From: Eretmocerus hayati
Taxonomy: Eukaryota > Arthropoda > Insecta > Hymenoptera > Aphelinidae
Length of the DNA: 64,000 nucleotides
Assembly (NCBI GenBank): GCA_029851415.1
Contig: CM056743.1
Coordinates: 78,510,186 to 78,574,185, forward strand
Reading direction: 5' to 3'
The first letter of the stretch is position 1. Every line of letters begins with the position of its first letter. A program made the position numbers and the translations under genes. Under the pieces are notes generated by a model. That model saw nothing but the letters and a program-made list of their open reading frames with translations. It was not told the origin of the DNA and did no database searches. This document shows positions 23,981 through 34,579 of the stretch, piece after piece.

Positions 23981-24666
23981 TCTGGCACAAAGAGCTGCAG
24001 ATTCGGCGAGTCGCGGATGAACCAAGGGATCGAGACATGGCGCGTTCAAACCAATGACTCGAGTAGCTCTCCTGGACACTTCCTTGGCTAACAACCCCAA
24101 ATTTGCTGAGGGGTTCTTGACCGCTCTCTGGAGGTCCCTCAAATGAGATCCTGCATACTGTATTCCTGTTAAAGCAATGAACAAGCGAAGGATATCATTG
24201 GTTCCCTCAAAAATTCTGAAGATTCTCAAATCACGAAGCACTCTCTCGAGTCCAGAGGCCTTCATGAAACCCATTCCACCAAGTACCTGAATAGCCTCAT
24301 CACAGACCCACCACGCAGATTCCGAAGCAAACACCTAGAAAAAGAGACACGATCAGTTTTAATAGGAAAAGAGATCAAACAACAGTGACGATGGATTACT
24401 ACTTTTGATATAGCTGCTTCTAAATGATATTCTTGACTCCCTGCGTCCATGTTACCTGAGACCATATAGGCTAGAGATTGTGTAATGTATTGTAGTATAG
24501 ACATACGCGCTAACTTTTCTTGTATGGTACCATAGTTATCAATTGTTCTACCAAACTGGACTCTCTGTACAGCGTGATCTACGGCTTTCTTGATACAATA
24601 CTGCATCGTTCCTGAAAGGGCGGCTGCCATCCCAAACCTTCCGTTATTGAGAATCTGCATTGCAAC
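23981..24666 (-). CDS. Acyl-CoA dehydrogenase (VLCAD/ACAD9-like), two internal exons
   Basis: Exon A (24666-24403, 88 codons) and exon B (24334-23981, 118 codons) join in phase 0 across a 68-bp intron (24402-24335) with a GT donor and a CTAG acceptor. The upstream acceptor is TTTTGTAG at 24670-24667 and the downstream donor is GTGAGT at 23980. Exon A encodes [19 protein letters not shown] and [17 protein letters not shown]. Exon B encodes [20 protein letters not shown] and [17 protein letters not shown]. These are core motifs of the FAD-binding, C-terminal helical region of very-long-chain acyl-CoA dehydrogenases, which catalyse the first step of mitochondrial fatty-acid beta-oxidation. The exons show no stop or frameshift. 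The upstream N-terminal and downstream C-terminal exons were not found, so this is either part of a gene with large introns or a partial duplicate. Confidence 0.9.
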
Positions 24667-24859
24667 CTACAAAATCAGTTCGTCCGTCATCATTGGGAAG
24701 TCAAGCTAGTGCTTCTATTCATAACGTGGAAGTATGGGCGAAGATTGGATCCTGCAGCTCCGAATTCTCGAATTCTTGACATTCGCTCGAGGTCAATCGA
24801 TAATTTGGATCAACTAAAGGGGATTCAGATCGAAGAGCTCACATTCTTGCGAAGGAAAT

Positions 24860-25512
24860 GATGAATGTACCAAAAAGCCAAGCGAAAAATCCTGAATCCA
24901 ATGGTGCAACTCTTTCAATTTGGATAATTTGACCATTCGAGCAATGAATTTTCAAAGTGTTGAAATATCAAACCCCCCCCCCCCCCCCAAAACACAATAA
25001 ATACTCATAACACCGCGAATATATGCAGTCGAAAAACCCACGCGGGCTCAATTAGAAGCTCTTAATTTGACCAAATCGATTCAATTATCAGAACTGATCA
25101 CGCAAAATTGCTTGAAAATACTAGGAGGAGAAGTCCCCATGTATAAGGTATGGGCAGGTGCCGACTGGTGGTGACTATGCGCACCATGCGTACTCCCCCT
25201 TCGCCGCCTCTCTCCTGCTGGCCTATACCTTATACAAGGGGACTCCTTCCAGTCTGTTCACACAATTTTGCGTCAATAATGATGAGTTCTGATGCTTAAA
25301 TCGATATGGTCAGATGAATTGCTTCAAATTGAGCGCACGTGGGTTTTACTACTGCATATATTCGCGGGGTAATGAACGTTTATCGTGTTTTGGTGGGGGT
25401 GATATTTCAGCACTTTGAAAATTCATTGCTCAAATGATCAAATTGTTTGAATTAAAAGAGTTGTACCATTAAACTCAGAATTTTTTGCTTGAATTTTTTG
25501 GTATATTCATCT
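24860..25512. mobile_element. 650-bp fold-back/MITE-like hairpin
   Basis: GATGAATGTACCAAAAA at the left end and its near-complement at 25496-25512 open two arms of about 270 bp that pair almost to the centre. Even the apex (GTCCCCATGTATAAGG and CCTTATACAAGGGGAC) is inverted. A C-run at 24966-24987 pairs with a broken G-run. No coding capacity and no clear target duplication. Confidence 0.8.
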
Positions 25513-25961
25513 CAAAGTGGCGGGCCAGCTTCACGTAACTCTTTCCTTTGACGTTTCATCCAGGAGTATTAAGATGCTTAAAAGTGGTGGTTCCCCCTCC
25601 ATTTCCCTTCCGGTGGAAGATTATGCGCAATGCGTGGTGGGAGGGATAGGGGAGCTGCAAATATCGTCTACTGGTCGGTGGATGACCAGCTAGATCTGAG
25701 AAAGACATTCGATTGGTGAATGCATGGAGAATTAGCTCTGTCCTCGAGGCGGATTACAAATGTAGCTGATTGTTCTCGTGGAAAGAATTATTGACTCATT
25801 CAGCGATCTAGGTTGCACTCCATCGTTTACTTGAATCCTCTCCAAGTTTCTTTGCGTCAAATTTAGAGGGATATGAGAAATTTCATCGAATCAGTTCATG
25901 ATTTCTCTGTTTGACTACGGTGGCACGAGAGACTGACATAGGACTTACAAGGAGAGAATTA

Positions 25962-26262
25962 GGTCTGCGGAACACGGATCTTGATGGAACTCTGGTAATT
26001 ATCTCGTTCTGGTGAAAAATGAAGGTGTCTTCAAGGGTTAAGTCTAATGGGCCCTCTATCCCGAGATACAGCTATGGAGGTTAGCATTGTTAGTACATCT
26101 ATATATGGGTCTTTTCAACATGGATGTATATGGACAATGTTAATCTCCATAGTAGTATCTTGGGATAGGAGGTCCATTGGGTTTAACCCTAGAAGATACC
26201 ATCATTTCCCACCAAAACAAGATGATTCTCAGAGTTTCATCAAGATCCGTGTTCCGCAGACT
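25962..26262. mobile_element. 300-bp hairpin element
   Basis: The arms 25962-26098 and 26127-26262 are reverse complements at roughly 80%, beginning TCTGCGGAACACGGATCTTG. The loop is ~28 nt. It resembles a small MITE; no coding capacity. Confidence 0.75.
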
Positions 26263-27470
26263 TGACGCTCCCGTCGTTAGTAATACTCTTCACCAGCTGA
26301 TTCGAGTATATTGTACAGGATTTCTTAAATCGAACTATCCCCTCGAGAAGTATGAGCAGATATCCTAACTTCGATACATGTGCACCGGTAATTTCCTGTT
26401 GAGGCTTGAGAACTTGGATGGGATATTCAGATTCAGGAGAATTTTGATTACCCAAGTATTTAAGCACAAGATGCATCGGTTTCTTGTCCCTTTAACTCGC
26501 TTCTCACGGTGCACCTTCCTATGACGCGGATGATCGGTCTGTTTCATCCTGATGCCGCAGTGGCGAGACACGTGCACCCTCCTACAGCGTTTAGGGTTCG
26601 CATAATCCCAGCGGCTATTTAAACATCTGGAGGAGGTAGAATGATGCAGCATCAGATGCACTCACATCTTTCGGAGGCAGTATTGTGAAAGATGTACCTT
26701 CTTAAAATAGGGATTGCCACTTGGAAATAACCCTCTGAATATTCCTTCCGATGCATCCAAAAGTCTTTAAAAGCAGTCAAAGTGGTATTATTTTAGGACC
26801 ATGCAGTCCATCGCCCCAGACTATTGTGATTGTATCGCATATGCTGCCTGTGGATGCGGCTCAATAATTTTTGATGAGTCAATGGGAAAATTCCTTCTTA
26901 GGCCGGAAACTTTGCAAATGTCATATAAACATCAGGTCTCGGCCTTGAGGAGAAGCTTTACTATTCCGGGGAAAATGCACAGACCCTCCTGTATTATATC
27001 TGCCATGAATATTATTCTGACAGCTGTGAGAAAATCTAGCTCCAGGGATCAAAGGGTCCTATTCCGAGCTTAAGATAAAGAGTGGTACATATATTTTCTT
27101 AGGCACAGTGAGCGCCGTTGCAACTCAGACGGAGGTCACAAGGGTCCTTTTTCAAGGAGCTTTATTGATGAGTCGGGTGGCTAATACCACCGTGCGAACT
27201 AATTCAGATCCGTGGGATCCTCTCTAGGGGGGAAACTTCTTTCTCACGTTTGAAACATATAGACTTTTCAGAAAAATCAAGTATCTGGCGGAGAATTCAA
27301 ATTTGGCCGTTTTTCCGAATCCCCCACCCCATCGTTAGAATTTCCAATATTCCCCTCGAAGATGGGTCAGGATGACCACTGTCCAGAGTTGCTTCTGATT
27401 GACCCTCCCCAAATTTGGGGGTAGAAGAGTTTTTGAGCGAGGGCGTGGATTCAGCCATGGAATAGCGCCT
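26263..27470. other. Non-coding stretch
   Basis: No gene or repeat recognised. The last part is the upstream region of the promoter at 27471. Confidence 0.4.
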
Positions 27471-27510
27471 TTATAAGTTGATGCACGAGCCACTCTTAGA
27501 GTCAGTCTCA
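27471..27510 (+). promoter_or_regulatory. TATA plus initiator promoter for the 28-kb genes
   Basis: TTATAAG at 27471-27477 is followed by TCAGTCT at 27502-27508, a match to the arthropod initiator, with the A about 32 nt after the TATA start. Candidate introns in the 5' leader start at GTGAGT (27713) and end at TTGCAG near 27771 or at CGTAG near 28115. Confidence 0.6.
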
Positions 27511-28120
27511 CAACCTGGAATTCACAAGTTTGTCCGTGGTCCGTGTATCATCTCTTGGCCGTCGGCGAGTACTCCAGCTTTCCTATTGACGAGTCCTGTG
27601 CGGGTCTCCATCTCCATCATCATCATCTTCTAGAAGCCACTGAGGGTTCCAGTCTCTCTCTCCCAAGGCTCTCCACATCGAGCAATCTCTCACTCCTCTC
27701 TATTTAATCACAGTGAGTAGTAACTTATTCATATTTAAGTTTTTCTTCCACATTCATTTGATTCGACTTGCAGATTATTATTCATCAAATTTTGGCGCGT
27801 GGGACTAGGAGTCAACAAGCTAATAGAAGGCTCGTCTAGCATAATCGGTCAGTTATTTTATTCAACTCGCGGGTTATTTGTAAAAATTTCTGGGTGCGTT
27901 ATACCAGGAGTCCATGAATGAATAGGAGGCTCGTCTCAGCATGATTTGTATCCATAATATCTCCTCTCGTTCCCGCTGTATAGCAGTTATGTTGCTGACA
28001 GACCATCTATTCGCTCATAGGCTCCTAATACACCGCACAAATTTTTACACTAGCAATTCCGTATTATGTTGATAGTTGAGGAATAGAATCTAATTGTTGT
28101 CCAATTTATTCGTAGATTTC

Positions 28121-28609
28121 ATGGAACCTACAACCCGGGAGTTGAATAACCAGGAAAAAGAGGCCCTAGGGGTCTCTATTTTTTGCCGAGCGTCCCTACT
28201 TATATTGCAAGAGCCGGCGGGGTCACCCTTGCCGGCATACCAGCCGCCACCACCTCCACCAAGACCTTCACCGGAGGTGATCGAAATACCGGGGACACCA
28301 CCCCAGTATTTCATTAATAGTAGGTGGACATCACCTGAGTTGACCGAGTTAGATCGACTCGGGTGGTATATTCCTCCACCGAGTCCGAAGCTGATAGATC
28401 TCTCCTCCCCCCCCCCCCCCGCACCGAAGCGCCAAAGAACGTCATCGCCAGCGGTGATCGACCTCACCGAAGGATCACCACCGCTGACTTCTATCAGCGG
28501 AATTGATACTCCGTTCAGCCCGGACGGGGTCATAAGTATCGGTGACACGCCTCAGATAATTCAGCCTCTAGCCCCGTGTTGCCGTCGGCTGGACTTCGAT
28601 GAGTTATAG
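28121..28609 (+). CDS. Proline-rich protein with SUMO-interaction-like and cyclin-docking-like motifs
   Basis: The ATG at 28121 starts a 162-residue frame. After a 40-residue N-terminus with a hydrophobic stretch (IFCRASLLIL, 20-29) the protein is Pro-rich and probably disordered. It has four short beta-type motifs next to acidic or Ser/Thr residues: VIEI (53-56), LIDL (91-94), VIDLTE (112-117) and VISI (137-140). Such sequences are typical of SUMO-interacting motifs. KRQR (103-106) could be a nuclear signal. RRLDF near the C-terminus matches the RxL cyclin-docking pattern, and about nine Ser/Thr-Pro pairs are present. No enzyme domain. The motif readings are inference; the family is not recognised. 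The second gene starts 8 nt after the stop, so the two may share a transcript driven from 27471. Confidence 0.65.
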   Translation: MEPTTRELNNQEKEALGVSIFCRASLLILQEPAGSPLPAYQPPPPPPRPSPEVIEIPGTPPQYFINSRWTSPELTELDRLGWYIPPPSPKLIDLSSPPPPAPKRQRTSSPAVIDLTEGSPPLTSISGIDTPFSPDGVISIGDTPQIIQPLAPCCRRLDFDEL

Positions 28610-28617
28610 GATCACAA

Positions 28618-29188
28618 ATGAGCGGATACGTAACCCTCCACATAAATGTGCATCATGGGTTACTATCGGGTGGATCAATGGCGATCCATCCAAATATCAC
28701 ATCTTTAATGGTGAGTTTTTTCTTCTTATCTCAAAGTACATAATATATATGACATTTATACTCAAATAATATTCTTCTTTTTTAGTCCTGGGAGATGAAT
28801 AACCTCATTTCGGAGGTTTCTGAAAAAATGGACGAAATTGCAATTGAAAAAGTTGTGTGTGAGCCAGAGCTCCACATTTATGAGGATATAGATCCTCTGG
28901 TTCCCCAGTGATGAAAAAACCATCATTGATGAGTCATCCCCATCAGTGATGGAAAGACTTTGGCCTCCTGTAGGGGACCATTTATCTGAGGAAGAGATAC
29001 GAGAAATTGAGAGGATCATCCTCCAAAGTTTGGAGCCAGCGCCTATTAAAGGCAAAGCATGGAGAATGCTTTGTCAGGAGAAAAAAAAGACGAAGAAGAA
29101 AACTGCCCTCGGCAGATTTAAAAAAATATTGAAGAAGGATAGTAATAAGGAAAATATTTCGCCACTTCGGATTTTGAATTTCCAGTAG
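28618..29188 (+). CDS. Unrecognised basic protein, two exons, one apparent frameshift
   Basis: Exon 1 (28618-28710, 31 codons) ends at GTGAGT and exon 2 begins at 28786 after TTTTTTAG. The 75-bp intron joins the frame in phase 0. Exon 2 opens with an acidic segment (SEVSEKMDEIAIEK, ELHIYEDIDPLVP), then hits a TGA near 28910. One extra C in the CCCC run at ~28906-28909 would explain it, because the next frame continues the same acidic style through LSEEEIREIERIILQSLEP to a Lys-rich tail (KKKTKKK, RFKKILKKDSNKENISPL) ending at 29188. An assembly error, a recent mutation or recoding is possible. The acidic front and basic tail suggest a binding protein, but I do not recognise it. Confidence 0.6.
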
Positions 29189-29900
29189 AGTAATATGTAA
29201 GTCTTAGGAATAATGTTCTCATTTCCATCATCTCTATTTTTTATCATCAAAATGATTTGAAATGTAATCGAATATATAAGTACCATTCATAAAATATTAC
29301 ATTCATAACTTATATTTACCTACATATATACATTTGATGTATTTAATATAATTATGATACTATATACTCATACACATATTAGTTCTGATGTTATATTATA
29401 GGTGCATGTATGGAATATTAATATATTGATTATATGTTAAAAATGATCCATGGAATCATGAAAGCCATATCTCAATCAAAAAAATATCTTCAAATATCAA
29501 TATTAAAGGGAATCTGAGTATGTATTGATAATATGTTCATTTGAAAGAAACTATTTCATTAAAATTCGATTTACGATAATCAAGTCTTATCCTTACAATC
29601 CAATCCAATCCACCATCTCAAACTATTGATTCAAAGAAAAAACTATAGAATGACGGAATTTCAAATCAATTACGTAAAGAAATACAAATCTAAAGTTGCA
29701 AGTTTCCAGTAAAAGTACATATGCACATGCATTTAAACATTAAAAATCCGTATTACTTTCCATTTATGCATTCATTCAGTAAATATGGTTGAATATAATA
29801 CTTTAGTCAACGTATAAAATGCATTTTATAATTATTGCAGATGTAAAGTTCGAATACCAAACTCGTTGGCTGCCGCTGAGTATTAAGATCCCATGATCGA
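29189..29900. other. Very AT-rich non-coding stretch
   Basis: Nothing is recognised apart from simple AT-rich sequence. It lies between the 28-kb genes and the 3' end of a non-LTR element. Confidence 0.5.
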
Positions 29901-29908
29901 ATAGGAGT

Positions 29909-29940
<32 letters not shown>

Positions 29941-31190
29941 CCTTTCTTTTATTCGTCCGTAGACAAAAAATATCCAATTGCATATGGTTACATATGACGC
30001 GCGTCGGAAATACATATATTATGAATTCTCATATATTTGGTCAAGGATTTATCATACGTATATCACAATTCGTGACTAGTCATATTGCACAGAGTGCGCG
30101 AGAAATACACAAAGGTGTAAATAAACTAGAATTCAAACAGTTTTTTAAGAGTCAGGAGCCCAATTACATATCACAGAGTACTTCAGTCTAGTGACAGAAG
30201 GTCACATATACTTAACAATTCAATCTAGAAAGAATAAAAATGAAATACCAAAGAAAAGAGCTCAGACGTATCGAAGATTGAAATATTGTCTCTTGTTCAC
30301 GTCAATCCTCTGGGAGGGTTGCGATGGAATGAATTCTTTCAAAGCCTGCTTAATGAATGAAATTTTCTGTATCTGCCGAATACGCAAAGGGAGAAAGTTC
30401 CAAAAATGAGCACACTGAACTTGGAAAGATCTTCTTCCATACTCCAGTCTCACTTTAGGCACTTTGAGTTCCTGCTCGTTTGCATCTCCCCGTACTGGGC
30501 GCTCGGATTGGTGCCTGGTAAACATTGCAGACAGGTAACCAGGTTCCCTCATAAGCATGATCTTATACATAATAATGCCTGCAAAGTACATTCGCCGCGA
30601 ATAAGTACGCAGCCAGTCCAAGCTCTCCCTGAACGGAGTGATGTGCTCATCCTTCCTAAGATCATATACGTATCTAACAAATGAATTGCTCAGTCTTTGT
30701 ATCCATTGCCGCTGTTCGTCTGTGGCGTCAAGATATACGACCGTGCAGTAGTCCAGGTGGGGTTGGACTAACGCCTCGACTAGTCGAATTCGCAGAGTCC
30801 TGGCGATGCAAGCCCTAAAAAACCGCAAACCGTATAGGGCTCTGTTGACTTTCTTCGTCACTCGATTTATTTGCGGTTTCCACGATAATTCACTATCCAA
30901 TACAACACCAAGACTCACGACTGTATCACTGAAAGGGACGAGAACTCCCTCCTGTATCTCAACACCTGGCAAATCCATCCTTTTCAGATCCTTGATGTTC
31001 CTCTCAGAGGAGAAAAAGATTGCCTTAGTTTTACCAGCGTTGAGACGCAGGCCGGAGCCCGCAGCCCAATCGGCAACCAGTCGCCCTGCTTCTCCTAGTC
31101 GAGCGATTCCCTCCCTGATCTTATTTTTCTCCACTTGGAGGTAAATTTGAAGGTCATCAGCGTAGAAGAGATGATCTACCGACTTTCCGG
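29909..31190 (-). pseudogene. 5'-truncated non-LTR retrotransposon (RT C-terminal half and 3' tail)
   Basis: On the minus strand the sequence opens just upstream of a YADD catalytic box (LFYADDLQIYLQ, near 31175-31140) and continues as a 290-residue frame to 30262 with the usual post-core motifs: GLRLNAGKTKAIFF, SLGVVLDSELSWKPQI, VEALVQPHLDYCTVVY and RQWIQRLSNSFVRYVYDL. The C-terminal part has HFWNFLPLRIRQI, common in CR1/Jockey-like elements. There is no RNase H and no zinc-finger domain. About 300 nt of 3' leader-like sequence ends in a (AATC)n repeat (29911-29941), a typical non-LTR tail. The N-terminal RT half and ORF1 are missing, as expected from 5' truncation during target-primed insertion. 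The left edge of the 31.2-kb satellite abuts it. Confidence 0.88.
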
Positions 31191-31214
31191 AGCTAAAACG
31201 GAGTTTTAGCGAGA

Positions 31215-31340
31215 GGGAGAGAGAGGGCTCTCATCCTATGGCATACCGCAGACGTTACCTTCTACGATCTCATGCTATCCTAATACTCAGTATGCCTCTA
31301 CGCATCTTGTTTTCGTTGCTATTTTTATTGTCATTCGAAA
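31215..31340 (+). repeat. Satellite with TTTTGCGACGG units, left part
   Basis: The order CATCCTATGGCATACCGCAGACGTTACCTT, then CTCCTAATACT-like and TTATTCGAAA phrases, is the same as in 39710-40500. The array is broken at CGAAA (31336-31340) by the Spy-like element. Confidence 0.8.
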
Positions 31341-31700
31341 GGACCCCGCCCTTAATCATAGGATTTTGGGTTTCGGTCAAATCTTTCGTGAGTATACGCA
31401 AACGATAGATCTGAGAGCGCTGATCAAGAGTCTCCATGGGAACAAAACTCAACGCTATCCTCGTTTTGAGATATTTGAGCTAGAAAGTGCCCTTCAATGC
31501 ATTGGTGCATGAAGGTTATGTGCCGATATCGATCGCATTCGACGCCGGTGTGACTGCACGCATTCAAATCTCGGGGTCGTTTCTCATTACGGTTTTTTTC
31601 TATTGGGAAAATGTTGAGTTTTCCATCGTTTCTCATTGAGCGGGCGAGGAATTAGAATCCCCGTAAAATGATAAAAAGCGACTTTTCTTACAATCACATA

Positions 31701-33500
31701 CCGTAAGATGGGGTAACTTTGCCACAGGGGGGGTAACTTTGCCACACCGCCGGGAAAAGATTTCAGAGGCTGCTGTAGGTAAGGTAGGGAATCTTATCGC
31801 CCTAGTAACAATTCCCTTCAGTAGGGGCATGCGTGAGCTATGTTTTGCGCCCGCGGAAGGCGGCTCTACATGCCTCAGAGTTGTTTATAACCTATTTTTG
31901 TACCACAGTGAAAGACAAGCAAAAAAATCTGGTCCCAAAAAATTGACCCAGTACGAGCACTTGGCGTCGAATGACAGGTAAATGCTGCATATTCTCATTG
32001 ACTCAAACCGTTAGCTTGACGATTCAGTTGTTATAAAGCATAATTTTTCCACGGTACAAATTTTACGTCGAGAAAAAGAAAAAAAAGCAGTTTTTTTTGG
32101 CTATGGTGGGGTAACTTTGCCACACTTTCCTACTGCAGCGCGGTCACCGTGCACCGTGACCATGGACCTTGAAAATACACATTACATAAAAAGTTTGATG
32201 ATTGAAAGTCTGAGACGAGTTGTCGAATACTTGTTATTGTCCAACTTGTATTCCTCGATACATCGCTTAGTCCAAATCATAAGAGAATCGGAGAAGAGTG
32301 GGAATAACTCGGCCGCGGGAACGTCCTAATCTATGATATACGCACATTTTTATTCCCAACTCTTTCCGATTCTATTGCAATTTAGGCTCATCGAAGAGCA
32401 AACAAATCTAAGTTAGATGATAACAAATATTTGTGCGCTCATCGTTTAGCCCAAATCGCAAAAAAATCGGAGAAAGTTGGGAATGATTTTCAGCTCGCAT
32501 GGTGACCGCATCGCCTTAACTGCTCACGTCTACAGTTCTTTTGTTCAACTTCTCTCACGTAATCTCCCATTTTATCATACTTTCATTCTTCCAATCCAAT
32601 TTTCACCCATCTGATCTTGCAGATGACTATGCAAGGCAGAAGGGTAGAAGGAATTATAAGAATTATTCATATGGCAAGCTTCAGAAGTGCCTTAAGCAAA
32701 TAGGATGTGACAAACTCTCTCACCGCACAGCAGCCAAGGAATTTAAGATACCAGTGAAAACACTATTCACTTATCTCTTCATTAAACGGAACAATTCCGT
32801 CTAGATGGATTTTATTTAGATTAAAAATCGCCAATGACTGCTTTGCGTTAGGCTCTCTTGAAAATACTCGTGCAGCATCGATAACTCATACAGAGCGTTA
32901 AATGCGGGGAAATTTCTCTTGGAACGCAGAAAAGTCATAATAATCATCAAGAACTCGATTAAAGAGATACATTGACCTTCATTTTTCAATCTTAAATCCT
33001 AGCTAAACGTGCAAGTACTTGAGGCATAAGCCAAGCATCATCTTTCGACACTCTTCCGTGGAATTTTGAAAAACCAAACTTATGTAAACAGCTTTGATAC
33101 TACTTCAAATCAATCATTTGACTCGTTCAATGCTGCACAAAGCTTGGGATGCCAACAAAAACGTTCCCAATGGGAACAACATCTATTAGAGCTCGTGAGA
33201 TACAAGATACGCTCGTATTTTCACAAGAATTTTAGTCGTGATACTGAAATTCCAGAGGAGATACTGGAGTGTGGCAAAGTTACCCCACCCCAGGTTTTGT
33301 GAAAAGTGTTTTGCTTCTCAAGACCGTATCTCCAAACAAGATTCTCAAATCGAGTTCTACCTCACGCCAATCGAAAGCTAAGATTCTAAGCTTTCGATTG
33401 GCTACTAATACGGGTAGGTTTTGCCGTAATCTCTCCGAGCTATACGGAAAACAATGCCAAAAAAAAGTCGAAAGTGTGGCAAAGTTACCCCACTTGACGG
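31701..33500. mobile_element. 1.8-kb pogo-like element inserted at TA
   Basis: It is flanked by TA on both sides (31699-31700 and 33501-33502). The intact copy of the Spy-like repeat (39346-39360) reads straight through this point with a single TA, which proves the border. The ends read CCGTAAGATGGGGTAACTTT and CCGTCAAGTGGGGTAACTTT (complement of the right end), both followed by GCCACA. The shared GGGGTAACTTTGCCACA core recurs inside at ~31733 and ~32106 and, inverted, at ~33270. It encodes only a pogo-type DNA-binding domain, with no DDE domain, so it is non-autonomous. Confidence 0.88.
32621..32804 (+). pseudogene. Pogo/psq-type HTH domain, transposase N-terminal remnant
   Basis: After a plausible acceptor (CTTGCAG) at about 32621 the frame encodes NYSYGKLQKCLKQIGCDKLSH, then RTAAKEFKIPVKTL, the Pipsqueak-type helix-turn-helix found at the N-terminus of pogo/Tigger transposases. 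It stops after 60 residues at 32804. The CENP-B-like second HTH and the DDE domain are absent from the element. It could still bind the internal and terminal copies of the GGGGTAAC motif. Confidence 0.7.
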
Positions 33501-33502
33501 TA

Positions 33503-33872
33503 GCGCAAATGTCAGAGGGACTGCTTATTCATATCTCTCAAGCTGCTTTCGTCAATCTTACATTTCTCGTACGAGGATCATTGTCTCGCAAACAGTGATT
33601 TCGGTAGAATTATATCGGTTGCCGAAATTCAATGGAAATATGAAGAAGCTAGTTCGATTTTGGTGCGATCCGGAAAACGGGTGTACATTTGTTAGTCATT
33701 GATAGATCTGATCTATATTATTCTTTTAGCTGATTTTGCGATATCGTTTCTTTTCGAAAGACGAGAATGAGTTGGAGGGGGTGTTGTAGTTCTATCCTGT
33801 TCTATACTTATCGACGTAGTCGAGCTCACGAACGATTCGATGAATTCTTGCAATATCACAAATCTGATGAGT
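33503..33872. repeat. Inner part of the left Spy-like terminal repeat
   Basis: This is the reverse complement of 38978-39350. Homology ends at ATCTGATGAG (about 33872). A reading frame in both arms at the same place (33713-33979 minus; 38924-39139 plus) is a by-product of the repeat. Confidence 0.8.
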
Positions 33873-34579
33873 AACGCCGATTTTATGGACCAAACAGAAT
33901 CTGCGTTGGTTATTAGAATTGTGATATTACGAAAACTTATCGAATGGTTTGCGAAATCGTCAATTTCGGTATCCGACATCCTCTTAAAGTTGTTGACCCG
34001 AGATTAGTGATTACATTTCAACATACAGTGTAATGAGAGTCAGAATGAAGTCAAGTTTGTGAGATGAATGTGCATACAATTGACTGATTCTTCTAATCTA
34101 ATATATTGTTTATAAGATCATGATGAACTCTGAATTGATGGATTTAACCCGAATGAATCGAAAACTGGAAAAATGGATTACCCAAGTCACCTAAGGCAGA
34201 GCAAGATGCATCTCGTGCATTTCGTTCTTTAAAACTCCCTCAAAATAGACGCTTCACTTCGGGCTACCGGGATAGATCTCCGATATGAATGAAACTATCT
34301 CAATATAAGACTGTTCCTTGCTTTGCTCTCGGTCGATTTCTTTGATATCAATCGCCATTCTTTGTACAATCACAAAGATTCAAACGAATATGAAGTTATT
34401 AACGATTTGTCGCCTTTATTCTTTGTGTATATCAACAGATAATGCTCAAAATTCAGCAAATGAATAACAACTTCTTAGATTCTTGGATACTTATGAGATA
34501 ACGAATAATATACAAACTTGGTGACTAGAAAAATATTCACTATACATAAACCATGTAATACGAGTGAGCTCGTCTCAAT

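Noticed and set aside
24966..24987. A functional C-run
   Set aside because: It is a homopolymer within a hairpin element, probably slippage; its length may also be an assembly artefact.
25962..26262. A microRNA precursor
   Set aside because: The stem is far too long (about 135 bp) and has the form of a MITE; no mature-miRNA evidence can be read from sequence.
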